Origin: Aphanothece sp. CMT-3BRIN-NPC111
GTDB lineage: Bacteria > Cyanobacteriota > Cyanobacteriia > Cyanobacteriales > JAHHGU01
Reading direction: 5' to 3'
Assembly: GCA_019359765.1 (NCBI GenBank)
Contig: JAHHGU010000004.1
Span: forward strand, 1 to 64,000
DNA length: 64,000 nt
The translations under genes and the position numbers were made by a program. The notes below the pieces were generated by a model, which was given only the letters and a program-made list of their open reading frames with translations, had not been told where the DNA came from and did not search any database. Below, one piece after another: positions 47,786 through 55,258 of the stretch; positions within the stretch are counted from its first letter, which is position 1, and each line of letters begins with the position of its first letter.

Positions 47786-49291
47786 TCAATGGAGTTTGCA
47801 GACACGCCCTAGCGTTCCTTTAGCACCAAACTCATGTAAACTGCTCAACTTGTCAGCAACAGTCTCAACGAAACGTGGCGATTGTACTAAATCTCCAAAA
47901 ATCCCAAATATGCTGAGTAATGGTGTGGGATCTGTTTTACCTGAGCGGGCTTGTTGAGTGAGGATATCAGCTAAGGGGTCATCGATGGGGATAGGACGGT
48001 TCTGGTCGTCATAACCATTGAGGTATTGAAACCAAGCAGCAATCGTCAAACTTAGATAATCGATCGCACCTTCAAGTTGTAATTTATCGCGGAGCGACCC
48101 TAAAACAAACTTAGGAATTTTGGCCGATCCATTCAGGCACAGGCGCGGAAGCTGATCGCGAATTTTAGAATTAGAAAACCGTTCAATTAGAGTCTTTTTA
48201 TACTCGTCTAAATCAATCCCAGGAACAGGTTGGAGCGTGGGTGTCACCTCGTCCATCAGGTTAGCAACGGCTTGCCGGAATAACGGGTCTGCCATGACTT
48301 CATAAACGTAGGTATAACCTGCCAGAGAGCCGAGATAGCCAATCAACATATGACTGGCATTGAGCAGCCGAATTTTCATCATCTCGTAGGGATGAACATT
48401 GTTAGTCATCTGTACACCAACAGATTCCCAATCGGGTCTGCCTGCACAAAAGGTATCTTCGATTACCCACTGGGTGAAAGGCTCCGCGACGCATGGAAAC
48501 GCATCATCAATACCAAACTGTTCCGCAACCATTTTGATATCTGCTGGGGTGGTCAGCGGAGTAATGCGATCGACCATGCAGTTGGGAAACGCAATCTGTT
48601 CAGCAATCCAACGTGCCAAAGCCGGATCGCGCATTTCGGCAAATGTCGTTAGCATTTTCCGCACCATGTTGCCGTTGCCCTGGATATTGTCGCAGGACAG
48701 TACCGTAAAGGGTGCCAACCCCTGTTTACGCCGCTTTTCGAGTGCGGCTGTCAAAAAACCGTATGTCCCGATTGGTTGGTCAGGATGTTGCAAATCGTGC
48801 TGCATCGTCGGGTGGTTTACATCGAAATTGCCACTTCCTTCAATGTAGTAGTAGCCGCTTTCAGTAATCGTTAGAGTCACAATCCGGCATTCGGGGGCTG
48901 CCATTGCTTCGATGACTGCTTGACGATTGTCTGGTGCAAACAGGTATCGGGCGATCGAACCGATGATGCGAGCGCGATCGCGCTCAGGCGATCGCTCAAC
49001 TAAAGTATACAAACAATCTTGGGATTGAAGCGCATCCCGCATACGCCTGTCATAGTCATAGTCCAGCAATCCCACACCACAGATTCCCCAATTACTAACA
49101 GGATTCTGATGGAAATAATCATCAAGATAAAGCGCTTGGTGTGATCGATGAAATCCACCAACCCCAATATGCACAATTCCATTAGTAATCTGATGGCGAT
49201 CGTACTTGGGTATGCGAATGTTTCCAGGTAAACGAGACAGGGATGCTTCATTCAGCTTGATTATTGAGCCTGTGCTGGTATTGCTGTTCAT
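47786..49291 (-). CDS. Mannitol dehydrogenase family polyol dehydrogenase
   Basis: NAD(P)-dependent long-chain polyol dehydrogenase of the mannitol 2-dehydrogenase/arabinitol 4-dehydrogenase family. Rossmann start NGIVHIGVGGFHRSHQALYLDD, then FTVLSCDNIQGNGN, FPNCMVDRITP, and in the C-terminal domain the catalytic region MKIRLLNASHMLIGYLG with Lys, Asn and His. The 501-residue length is standard. Candidate substrates are D-mannitol or D-arabinitol. A paralogue lies at 52753. ATG at 49291. Confidence 0.88.
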   Translation of the reverse strand: MNSNTSTGSIIKLNEASLSRLPGNIRIPKYDRHQITNGIVHIGVGGFHRSHQALYLDDYFHQNPVSNWGICGVGLLDYDYDRRMRDALQSQDCLYTLVERSPERDRARIIGSIARYLFAPDNRQAVIEAMAAPECRIVTLTITESGYYYIEGSGNFDVNHPTMQHDLQHPDQPIGTYGFLTAALEKRRKQGLAPFTVLSCDNIQGNGNMVRKMLTTFAEMRDPALARWIAEQIAFPNCMVDRITPLTTPADIKMVAEQFGIDDAFPCVAEPFTQWVIEDTFCAGRPDWESVGVQMTNNVHPYEMMKIRLLNASHMLIGYLGSLAGYTYVYEVMADPLFRQAVANLMDEVTPTLQPVPGIDLDEYKKTLIERFSNSKIRDQLPRLCLNGSAKIPKFVLGSLRDKLQLEGAIDYLSLTIAAWFQYLNGYDDQNRPIPIDDPLADILTQQARSGKTDPTPLLSIFGIFGDLVQSPRFVETVADKLSSLHEFGAKGTLGRVCKLH

Positions 49292-49680
49292 TTATTTATT
49301 AACGATTAAGTGCTGGCAACATGGCGAAAGTCCGTTAAAACGGTTACTGCGATCGCTCCCCCAAATGAGGCGAACTGGAATAAAAGGGCGATCGCGCTTT
49401 GCTTCGAGAAATTGGCTGCGGATTTTGCTTGGATCTGTCTGCGATCGCTTCTGCTCTTGTGTAGTGAGAATCAAAGGGGCGATCACTTTCTCACCCATAA
49501 ATCGCTTTCTTCAAGTTTCTTGCATAACTTCTTCAATTGCAGATTCAATTTCTGCCGCAGCCACATCTACTTGATCCAAATACTGGCTTCGTTATCCTCA
49601 CTGCTATAACCAAATCATAGCAATCTCAACCTGATACATCCCACGAGCGCCAGTGTCTCTAGCCTATTATTAGGCTGCAT
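49292..49680. other. Gene-free region dense in HIP1-type sites
   Basis: About 390 bases holding at least three GCGATCGC octamers within roughly 100 bases (near 49350, 49389, 49441), plus a GCGATCAC. No gene or RNA recognised; overlapping open frames on both strands look accidental. Confidence 0.35.
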
Positions 49681-50079
49681 CTAGATCGGGCAAAGACGCT
49701 GCAAGAGATTCATCAACTGCTCCCCATCTTCCAGGTAGGTCACGTAATCACTCTCGCCCACCTTTATATCCTTACCTTCCATATCCTCCCCGTACCGCTC
49801 AGCCATAATTACAATTGGCGTGATGCTGGGGAGTCCTGCTTCTTGACGGATGCGTCGCCCCATATCCATCACCTCGTCTAGCGGCAGCTGATACTGGTTA
49901 ATCAAGATTGCGTCAGGGCGATCGCCATCACCTCTCGCCCGTGCGATCGCATCTTCTTCGTCTAGCGTCACGATCGCGCGGTAGCCTTGGCGGAGAAGAT
50001 TATTCCTCAGTAGCGGGCGCACGTCGTTATCCGGTTCGACCACCAGGACTGTCGGCGCTGTGTTTTGTTTATCGCTCAT
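49681..50079 (-). CDS. Degenerate receiver-domain protein (no phospho-Asp)
   Basis: A 132-residue protein with a receiver-like fold (TVLVVEPDNDVRPLLRNNLLRQGY...). The phospho-acceptor position reads DAILINQYQLP, with Asn where Asp is expected; the switch Thr is replaced (VIMAE) and the conserved Lys is missing (DYVTYLED). It is therefore a pseudo-receiver that cannot be phosphorylated in the usual way. ATG 50079 is chosen because GGGGGA lies upstream; the longer frame to 50142 is Arg/Gly-rich and unlike the family. Directly downstream of a Crp-type regulator on the same strand. Confidence 0.78.
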   Translation of the reverse strand: MSDKQNTAPTVLVVEPDNDVRPLLRNNLLRQGYRAIVTLDEEDAIARARGDGDRPDAILINQYQLPLDEVMDMGRRIRQEAGLPSITPIVIMAERYGEDMEGKDIKVGESDYVTYLEDGEQLMNLLQRLCPI

Positions 50080-50163
50080 TGGTTCCCCCGTTGCTCTCCC
50101 CCTGCCCCTCTTCCTCCCCTGCTCAAGAACTGCTCCTTTCATTGACCGAAGGTGAGCAAGACT

Positions 50164-50877
50164 TCATCGGAAACCTTTTTGCTTTATTCCCAGCAAGCGA
50201 TCGTATTCTTCTCTGACAGTCCCGAAACACTCGCACGCCGCCTCTTCTAGCCCCCCTTGGTCGAGGATCTGAACGCGGCCGCGACGGTACTCGATCAGAC
50301 CGTTCTCCTGAAACTTCTGAGCAGTTTGGGTGACACCCGCGCGGCGCACGCCCAGCATGTGGGAAAGGAACTCCTGCGTCAACTTAAGCTCGTTCGAGCT
50401 AACACGGTCTTGCGCTTCGAGCAGCCAGCGAGCCAAGCGTTGTTCCAGAACGTGGAGGCTGTTGCAGGCTGTGGTCTGCGAGATCTGCGCGATCAGGGCT
50501 TGGGTATAGCGCAGCAGCACGTCGCGCAGTTCCTTATTGCGATCGAACTCTTCCAGAAGTATCCGCGCATCTATCTTGATCGCGCTACCCGCGATCTGTA
50601 CGATGTATTCCGTCTGCGTGGTCTCTCTGCCGCCCATGATGGCGTTGATGCCCAGCACTTCACGCCTGCCGACTATACCCACCTCAGCCGTGGAGCCATC
50701 AATCATCGTGATCGTCATTGAGAGGGCGCAATCGATGGGGAAATAGAGTTCCTCGATAGTCTCGCCAGGATGGTGAAGTATCTCGCCCTGTTTCAGCGAG
50801 ACTCGCTTCAGCTTGGGAGCGAGCTTCTCGTATAACTCAGGAGACAGAGCATCAAGCAGACAGTTTCCAGTAGCCAT
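50164..50877 (-). CDS. Crp/Fnr-family transcriptional regulator
   Basis: The N-terminal cyclic-nucleotide-binding-like beta-roll (about 15-130) has LKRVSLKQGEILHHPGE and AEVGIVGRREVLG, but not the typical cAMP-contact RSA motif, so the effector is uncertain. The C-terminal helix-turn-helix (about 150-225) is of the Crp type with TQEFLSHMLGVRRAGVTQTAQKFQENGLIEYRRGRVQI. The 237-residue length is normal. The GC content is visibly higher than that of surrounding genes, a sign of transfer. Starts ATG; head-on to a long palindrome at 50919. Confidence 0.88.
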   Translation of the reverse strand: MATGNCLLDALSPELYEKLAPKLKRVSLKQGEILHHPGETIEELYFPIDCALSMTITMIDGSTAEVGIVGRREVLGINAIMGGRETTQTEYIVQIAGSAIKIDARILLEEFDRNKELRDVLLRYTQALIAQISQTTACNSLHVLEQRLARWLLEAQDRVSSNELKLTQEFLSHMLGVRRAGVTQTAQKFQENGLIEYRRGRVQILDQGGLEEAACECFGTVREEYDRLLGIKQKGFR

Positions 50878-50918
50878 GTGAGCACTCTCAAAAAATTCTG
50901 TGCAGAAACTTTCTTATA

Positions 50919-50967
50919 TTGACATCCTCCGGCTTGAGTGCAATTCACTCAAGCCGGAGGATGTCAA
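50919..50967. repeat. 22-bp-stem palindrome with IS200/IS605-like ends
   Basis: Arms TTGACATCCTCCGGCTTGAG.. and ..CTCAAGCCGGAGGATGTCAA pair over 22 bases around the loop CAATT without a mismatch. The outer TTGACATCCTCC resembles one terminus of cyanobacterial tnpB elements, and the opposite arm the other, as in a minimal collapsed element or MITE. It lies in front of the Crp-type gene. Confidence 0.8.
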
Positions 50968-51056
50968 ACCACTCTTGAAACGAGGCTTGAACCAAATTTC
51001 ACGTCGTCAAATATTCGATACACGTAAGAATACTAAGGATGCTACGCTTTTATTTG

Positions 51057-51524
51057 TTAGTTTGCATTCCTCCCGCCAACACAACCACAAGGTTTTTCTG
51101 CGGGAGGAATGCAAACTTTTAGCTGAACGTGTTCAGTTAGGTAAGCAACTATTGCAATTAACTCGTCGATCTCGAAAGGTTTAAGTAAGTAGTTGCAAAA
51201 GCCGACTGATAAGGCACAGGCGCGATCGCCCTTGCTGGCGTATGTTGTCAGAGCAATCGCTGGAATCTGGACTTGTTCGGCACTCTCAAAGGCTTTCACT
51301 TTGCTCATCAGCGAGTAGCCATCTTCTTTGGGCAAGCAAATTTCGCTGATCAGGAGGTCTGGTTTAACTTGTTTCAAGATTGCTAGAGCCTCACTTGCTG
51401 ACGTGGCGGTGCTCGTCTCGACACCATACTCTTCAAACACCATTGTCAGCAGATCTCTAGAATCAAGGTCACTATCCACAACGAGCACTCGCAGGCCGTT
51501 GAGCGCTAAATATTGATCATACAT
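51057..51524 (-). CDS. Receiver-domain protein with Glu at the phospho-Asp site
   Basis: Single receiver domain: LRVLVVDSDLDSRDLL (acidic pair region), phospho site LLISEICLP where Asp is replaced by Glu, Thr in LTTYAS, and Lys in YLLKPFE intact. Glu may mimic the phosphorylated state, so the protein could be constitutively active. The last about 20 residues (IPPAEKPCGCVGGRNAN) come from the second palindrome at 51059-51117, so the original C-terminus seems replaced. ATG 51524 is preferred over a GTG at 51641; neither has a strong ribosome-binding site. Confidence 0.75.
   Translation of the reverse strand: MYDQYLALNGLRVLVVDSDLDSRDLLTMVFEEYGVETSTATSASEALAILKQVKPDLLISEICLPKEDGYSLMSKVKAFESAEQVQIPAIALTTYASKGDRACALSVGFCNYLLKPFEIDELIAIVAYLTEHVQLKVCIPPAEKPCGCVGGRNAN
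51059..51117. repeat. Second hairpin, inside the receiver gene's 3' end
   Basis: An 18-bp perfect stem AGTTTGCATTCCTCCCGC/GCGGGAGGAATGCAAACT with a 23-base loop. The inner CATTCCTCCCGC recalls the tnpB-type ends at 50919. It supplies coding sequence for the receiver C-terminus. Confidence 0.7.
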
Positions 51525-52031
51525 AGCCAGGAAATACCTCGTCCTAATGCAAAGAGTGTCGCCAGATTGAGCAGACAACATTCGCCTGCCGTTAAAGTGG
51601 GGAGACAAAAGCAATCGACTCTTGATTAGATAATTAGGCACTTTAGCTGAGAGATTAAAAGTTTCTCTGATGCAGAGTTAGTTTAAAAACGGCAACCAAA
51701 AACGTGCAATGGTTGAGCGAGCCTCATTACCAACCTTCATTTATTAGGATAGCTGCGACCCACATTGAAATTCAGTACGCTTGTGTACGAAAGCACCTGA
51801 TGCTTAGTGCGATCACGCTATTACTGCAATGTTTGGTCATGTTCAAGTTTATTCAAAAGCACTTTTACTAACTGTAGAGGCGTAATAACTTGAGAAAAAA
51901 ACGGACATAATATTAGGAAATAACTTCAGTCCAGAAAACTGGGACTGAAGTTATTAGCCATTTAAATTAAGTCGAATTGCAGACTTAAGCAAAGTCAAAT
52001 AGTTGGTAAGATGTGGGTAACGACAAGCTCT
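51525..52031. other. Gene-free region with a strong hairpin
   Basis: At 51919-51955 a 14-bp perfect stem AATAACTTCAGTCC/GGACTGAAGTTATT with a 9-base loop. Just before it, CGGACATAATATTA (51902-51915) matches the right end of repeat family 2, so this may be a further partial copy. The hairpin could stop transcription from the HAD gene. No gene recognised. Confidence 0.45.
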
Positions 52032-52778
52032 TTAGACTGGGATTGCTGACAATATCCCGATAAGATCGTGCATCCGCTCGATAACTTGGTGGGCACCAGC
52101 CGACTGAAGAACATCGGCACGGCTGCTTCGTTCATCCTCGCTGATATGAGTTCCCCCTACATAACCGATAATCTGCCCAATTCCAGCAGCAACAGCAGCT
52201 TTTACCCCGCTGAGAGAATCTTCAACTGCCACGCAATCCGAAACTTCAGCATCCAGACACTTTGCTGTATGTAGGTAGATGTCAGGAAGCGGTTTGGGTC
52301 GCGGAAAGGGGAGAGAGTCGTGTGCGCTAAATACCTGCTCGCTGGGGAAATAGTCGGTCAGGGCAGCAGCAGTCAGGCAAGCACTCAGCCTCTGTAAGCT
52401 ACTGTTACTCACTAGGGCATATTTGAATCCCTCATCACGCAAGTAAGACAGCACTTCCGGCGTTCCTGAAGTCGCTTTGGCATCTACACTCAGCCGTTCA
52501 ATCGCTCTCTTTTCTTCTTCAGCCACTAACTTATCAATATCACGCTCATTAAGACTGGTTAATGCGTCTGCGTAGATCTTCTTAAGTATTTCCCTATAAG
52601 GTTTCCCGGCGAAGTTTTTCACAAACTCCTCAAGCTCATAGTGTTGAGCGCCAGGGAACTCACGAGCCACTTCATCTGTCAGCCTCCATGCGCTCTCAAG
52701 TGCTATGGTTTCACTATCAACCACAGTTCCGTCATGATCGAAAAGCACCATCTTAGGATGCTGATGAAGCGGTTTCAT
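52032..52778 (-). CDS. HAD-family sugar-phosphate phosphatase (beta-PGM-like)
   Basis: Motif I is VLFDHDGTVVDSE (residue about 12), motif II is LVSNSS, motif III and IV are FPRPKPLPDIY and CVAVEDSLSGVKAAVAAG. The helical cap domain is about 20-90, as in beta-phosphoglucomutase and 2-deoxyglucose-6-phosphatase relatives. Motif I keeps two acidic residues (DHD). It overlaps the dehydrogenase gene by 26 bases with GGGAGG eight bases upstream, so it is translationally coupled. A role in polyol or sugar-phosphate dephosphorylation is inferred. Confidence 0.82.
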   Translation of the reverse strand: MKPLHQHPKMVLFDHDGTVVDSETIALESAWRLTDEVAREFPGAQHYELEEFVKNFAGKPYREILKKIYADALTSLNERDIDKLVAEEEKRAIERLSVDAKATSGTPEVLSYLRDEGFKYALVSNSSLQRLSACLTAAALTDYFPSEQVFSAHDSLPFPRPKPLPDIYLHTAKCLDAEVSDCVAVEDSLSGVKAAVAAGIGQIIGYVGGTHISEDERSSRADVLQSAGAHQVIERMHDLIGILSAIPV

Positions 52779-54261
52779 TTAAAAGACCTCCCTCACTGTA
52801 ATTCTTAAGCGTAGTTAATAGTCCGTGGGTCTGGAGATCTTGCAAAGCTTGGTGGCATTCATTATCTACGACCTGTGTATGTTCGCAATTCTCCAATCCC
52901 AGAATCTCGCTAATCACTGCACCTTGTTGAATCGCTGTAATTGCGCTTTGGGTATCCTTGGCATGATAGGGTTGACCAGACTCGCACGCCTCCTCTCTAA
53001 TTGCAAGCAGCCACGCCGCAACGGGAAGTATAATCCGCTTCATGCTGACCTTTCGGCTATAAGCATCCTGAAGTATCGGAAATATATACTTGCCTACTTT
53101 CCTACAGGTTTCTGAAGAGATTCTCTCAGTAGTATCGGGAAGATCCTCGTTACTCAGCCTTAGTAACACCTGAGTCATATATTGTTCACACATCTCGTGA
53201 GGCACTGGTGTTGCTGCGGCAATGTCGTCCATGAGCAGCCGAGTAAACAAGTGGAATTCCGGTAGTGCGATCGCCTCATGCATATACTCTATACCTGCTC
53301 TTACAGCTAAACAGGCTATGAAGGAGTGTACTGCATTCAAGAACCTCGACTTCATATACAAAAAGGGAGTGATGTCGCTAGTCATAGTGACCCCCGCATC
53401 TTCCCACTTGGGTCGATCGCCACTGAAGTTGTCTTCCACGACAAACTGCCAAAATGGTTCCGTGACAATGGGTGCGCGATCGCGAACTTGCAACAGTCTG
53501 CTGGGGTAGTTATAGTCGGATTCCTGTTCTTGAGGCACAATCCTGTCTACCACCGAATTAGGGAACGTTGCGTTATCCCTGATGTATTCTGCAAGCTGAG
53601 GCTCAATCAGGTCAGCGTAAGCTAGCACTGCTTTTCGCAGGATATCCCCATTTCTGGGAAGGTTATCGCAAGAAAGTGTAGTGAAAGGGTTCATTCCGCG
53701 ATCGCGTCGTCGGCGCAGCGCCTCTACTATAAAGCCAATTGCAGTTGTTGGAGTGGAAGGATTTCGCAGATCGTGCGCGATGTCTTCATTCCCTGTGTCG
53801 AGATTAAAACTTTTATCTAGATGGTAGCCTCCTTGAGTAATTGTCAGAGTCACGAGATGCACAGAGGGAGATGTCATCTTTTCCAGCACATACTCGCACT
53901 TCTCTCTACCATTAACGATTTCCCTGATAGAGCCTATAACTTCCGCTTCCTCACGATTTTGAGCGCAACTAGAGTGTTTGGTCAAAGTGTAAAGGAATCT
54001 CTGCGGTTTCAACCTTGTTATGGTGCGTTGGCTCTTGAGGCTAACCCCACAAATCCCCCATCTCTGCTCTTGAGGCTTCTTCTGTGCAAGATAGTTATGT
54101 ATTATGTAGGCGAGATGACCCCTAAAAAAACGACCAGGCCCAAAATGGACGATACCAGTATTAAGCGCCCTCCTGTCGTAAGGAGACTGTTCTCTCCACA
54201 AACCAGTTACAGTACCGAGGCTAGGACTTGAAACACTAGGCGGTCTGAGTAAGTTAACCAT
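52753..54261 (-). CDS. Second mannitol dehydrogenase family polyol dehydrogenase
   Basis: Paralogue of the gene at 47786 with the same architecture: NTGIVHFGPGRFFRGHLAYIIHNYL, FTTLSCDNLPRNGD, FPNSVVDRIVPQ, MKSRFLNAVHSFIACLAV and a C-terminal helical region. The catalytic Lys/Asn/His set appears kept in the FLNAVHSF segment. The 502-residue length is standard. The HAD phosphatase gene overlaps its end, which suggests the two act in one pathway. Substrate not distinguishable from sequence alone. Confidence 0.86.
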   Translation of the reverse strand: MVNLLRPPSVSSPSLGTVTGLWREQSPYDRRALNTGIVHFGPGRFFRGHLAYIIHNYLAQKKPQEQRWGICGVSLKSQRTITRLKPQRFLYTLTKHSSCAQNREEAEVIGSIREIVNGREKCEYVLEKMTSPSVHLVTLTITQGGYHLDKSFNLDTGNEDIAHDLRNPSTPTTAIGFIVEALRRRRDRGMNPFTTLSCDNLPRNGDILRKAVLAYADLIEPQLAEYIRDNATFPNSVVDRIVPQEQESDYNYPSRLLQVRDRAPIVTEPFWQFVVEDNFSGDRPKWEDAGVTMTSDITPFLYMKSRFLNAVHSFIACLAVRAGIEYMHEAIALPEFHLFTRLLMDDIAAATPVPHEMCEQYMTQVLLRLSNEDLPDTTERISSETCRKVGKYIFPILQDAYSRKVSMKRIILPVAAWLLAIREEACESGQPYHAKDTQSAITAIQQGAVISEILGLENCEHTQVVDNECHQALQDLQTHGLLTTLKNYSEGGLLNETASSAS

Positions 54262-54783
54262 GATTCTTAAATAAGTGGATAATGAGGTAAAAAGAGTAAG
54301 TCAGTCTGGGTATAGGCTATGACCTACAAGCAGCGAAAACATCTCAAATTGTGAAAAATTCCGGCATACTCTGTGGCATCACAAAAAAACGTTTAGCCAC
54401 AGGGGAAGTGTGGTGCAACAGGTAAAACAAAGAAAAAAAAATCAGGTAAACCTAATCAATTAAGTATCAAAGCTCAAGTTGTCATTAACATGGAGTAATG
54501 CATGAGAGTACCATTCATACTTCAATATTGGGAAGCGCATGATTGAAATGTCTGTTTTATAATGCGGAAATTAGAGAAAATCGGTTATCTTCTTTCGTAG
54601 GCTGCAATTGCTGTTTTAAAATCCTGTCCTTACATCCTTTAAGAACTCCGCACGTATTCATATTATTTACATTGGCAGCTGCTCTTATCCGTCTGTAGGA
54701 GAATCTACTCTAAATTCTTTAGAGATATTTGTAACAGAAACCAAGTGTATCCTCCACTACTTACGAAGAATAAAGTTAAATTG
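54262..54783. other. Gene-free region upstream of the second dehydrogenase
   Basis: AT-rich stretch with A-runs near 54385 and 54435. It presumably holds the promoter of the dehydrogenase-HAD pair. No conserved gene or RNA recognised before the direct repeat at 54784. Confidence 0.3.
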
Positions 54784-55152
54784 TTATTAATGGGCTAATA
54801 AATGGAACAAACTTTATTTATGCTACCTTTCCTGCCCTCTTCCTCAAGAAAGAATATAAGCTGGAACTCCTACGGCTCCACCACGTTAAAGCGGTGAGAT
54901 TATCCCCTCTAGCCCAGCCAGAGGTAGTATCGAATAGAGATAGTTGCACGTACTCTACTCTCCTTTCGACCTCGTACTGATGGGGATTGGTGGCGACACC
55001 AGTTTAGCTAAGTGGGTATGAAGCAAGAATCTCCCGCCACAGCGTAGCTTGGCGGTGAGAGTGTCAAAACTTGATCATTTGGGTGCTTGACAGCAGGTAA
55101 AACCGCTGTAGCCAGAACTATTTTTCTCCAGATAACTTTGAACTCAAAATGA
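54784..55152 (+). repeat. 369-bp direct repeat, copy 1 (omega-RNA/element-end-like)
   Basis: Roughly 85-90 per cent identical by eye to 58745-59112. Contains successive hairpins: CACC/GGTG (about 54879), CCTCT/AGAGG (54906-54924), TGGTG/CACCA (about 54990), and CCGCCA/TGGCGG (about 55033) preceded by GAATCT and followed by GAGAGTGTCAA. The last has the layout of the right end of a tnpB element. It stops at the ATG that in copy 2 begins the GST gene. No coding sequence. Confidence 0.8.
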
Positions 55153-55258
55153 TATGATGTCCGGCAAATCACCCAACCAACAGCCCGTGTGAATTGGCGT
55201 TTTAAGAGGATGCAAGCCTCCAATTAATCCTGGCAATATCTTTTATTAATGCTCTGGC

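Noticed and set aside
49310..49609. Open frames on both strands in the HIP1-rich gap
   Set aside because: They overlap each other, show low-complexity content from the octamers, and match no family.
50900..51184. A 94-codon plus-strand frame
   Set aside because: It reads through both palindromes and has no recognisable domain or start signal.
54784..55152. Direct repeat as a tRNA or rRNA leftover
   Set aside because: No cloverleaf, CCA or T-arm pattern; the structure is a linear chain of hairpins.
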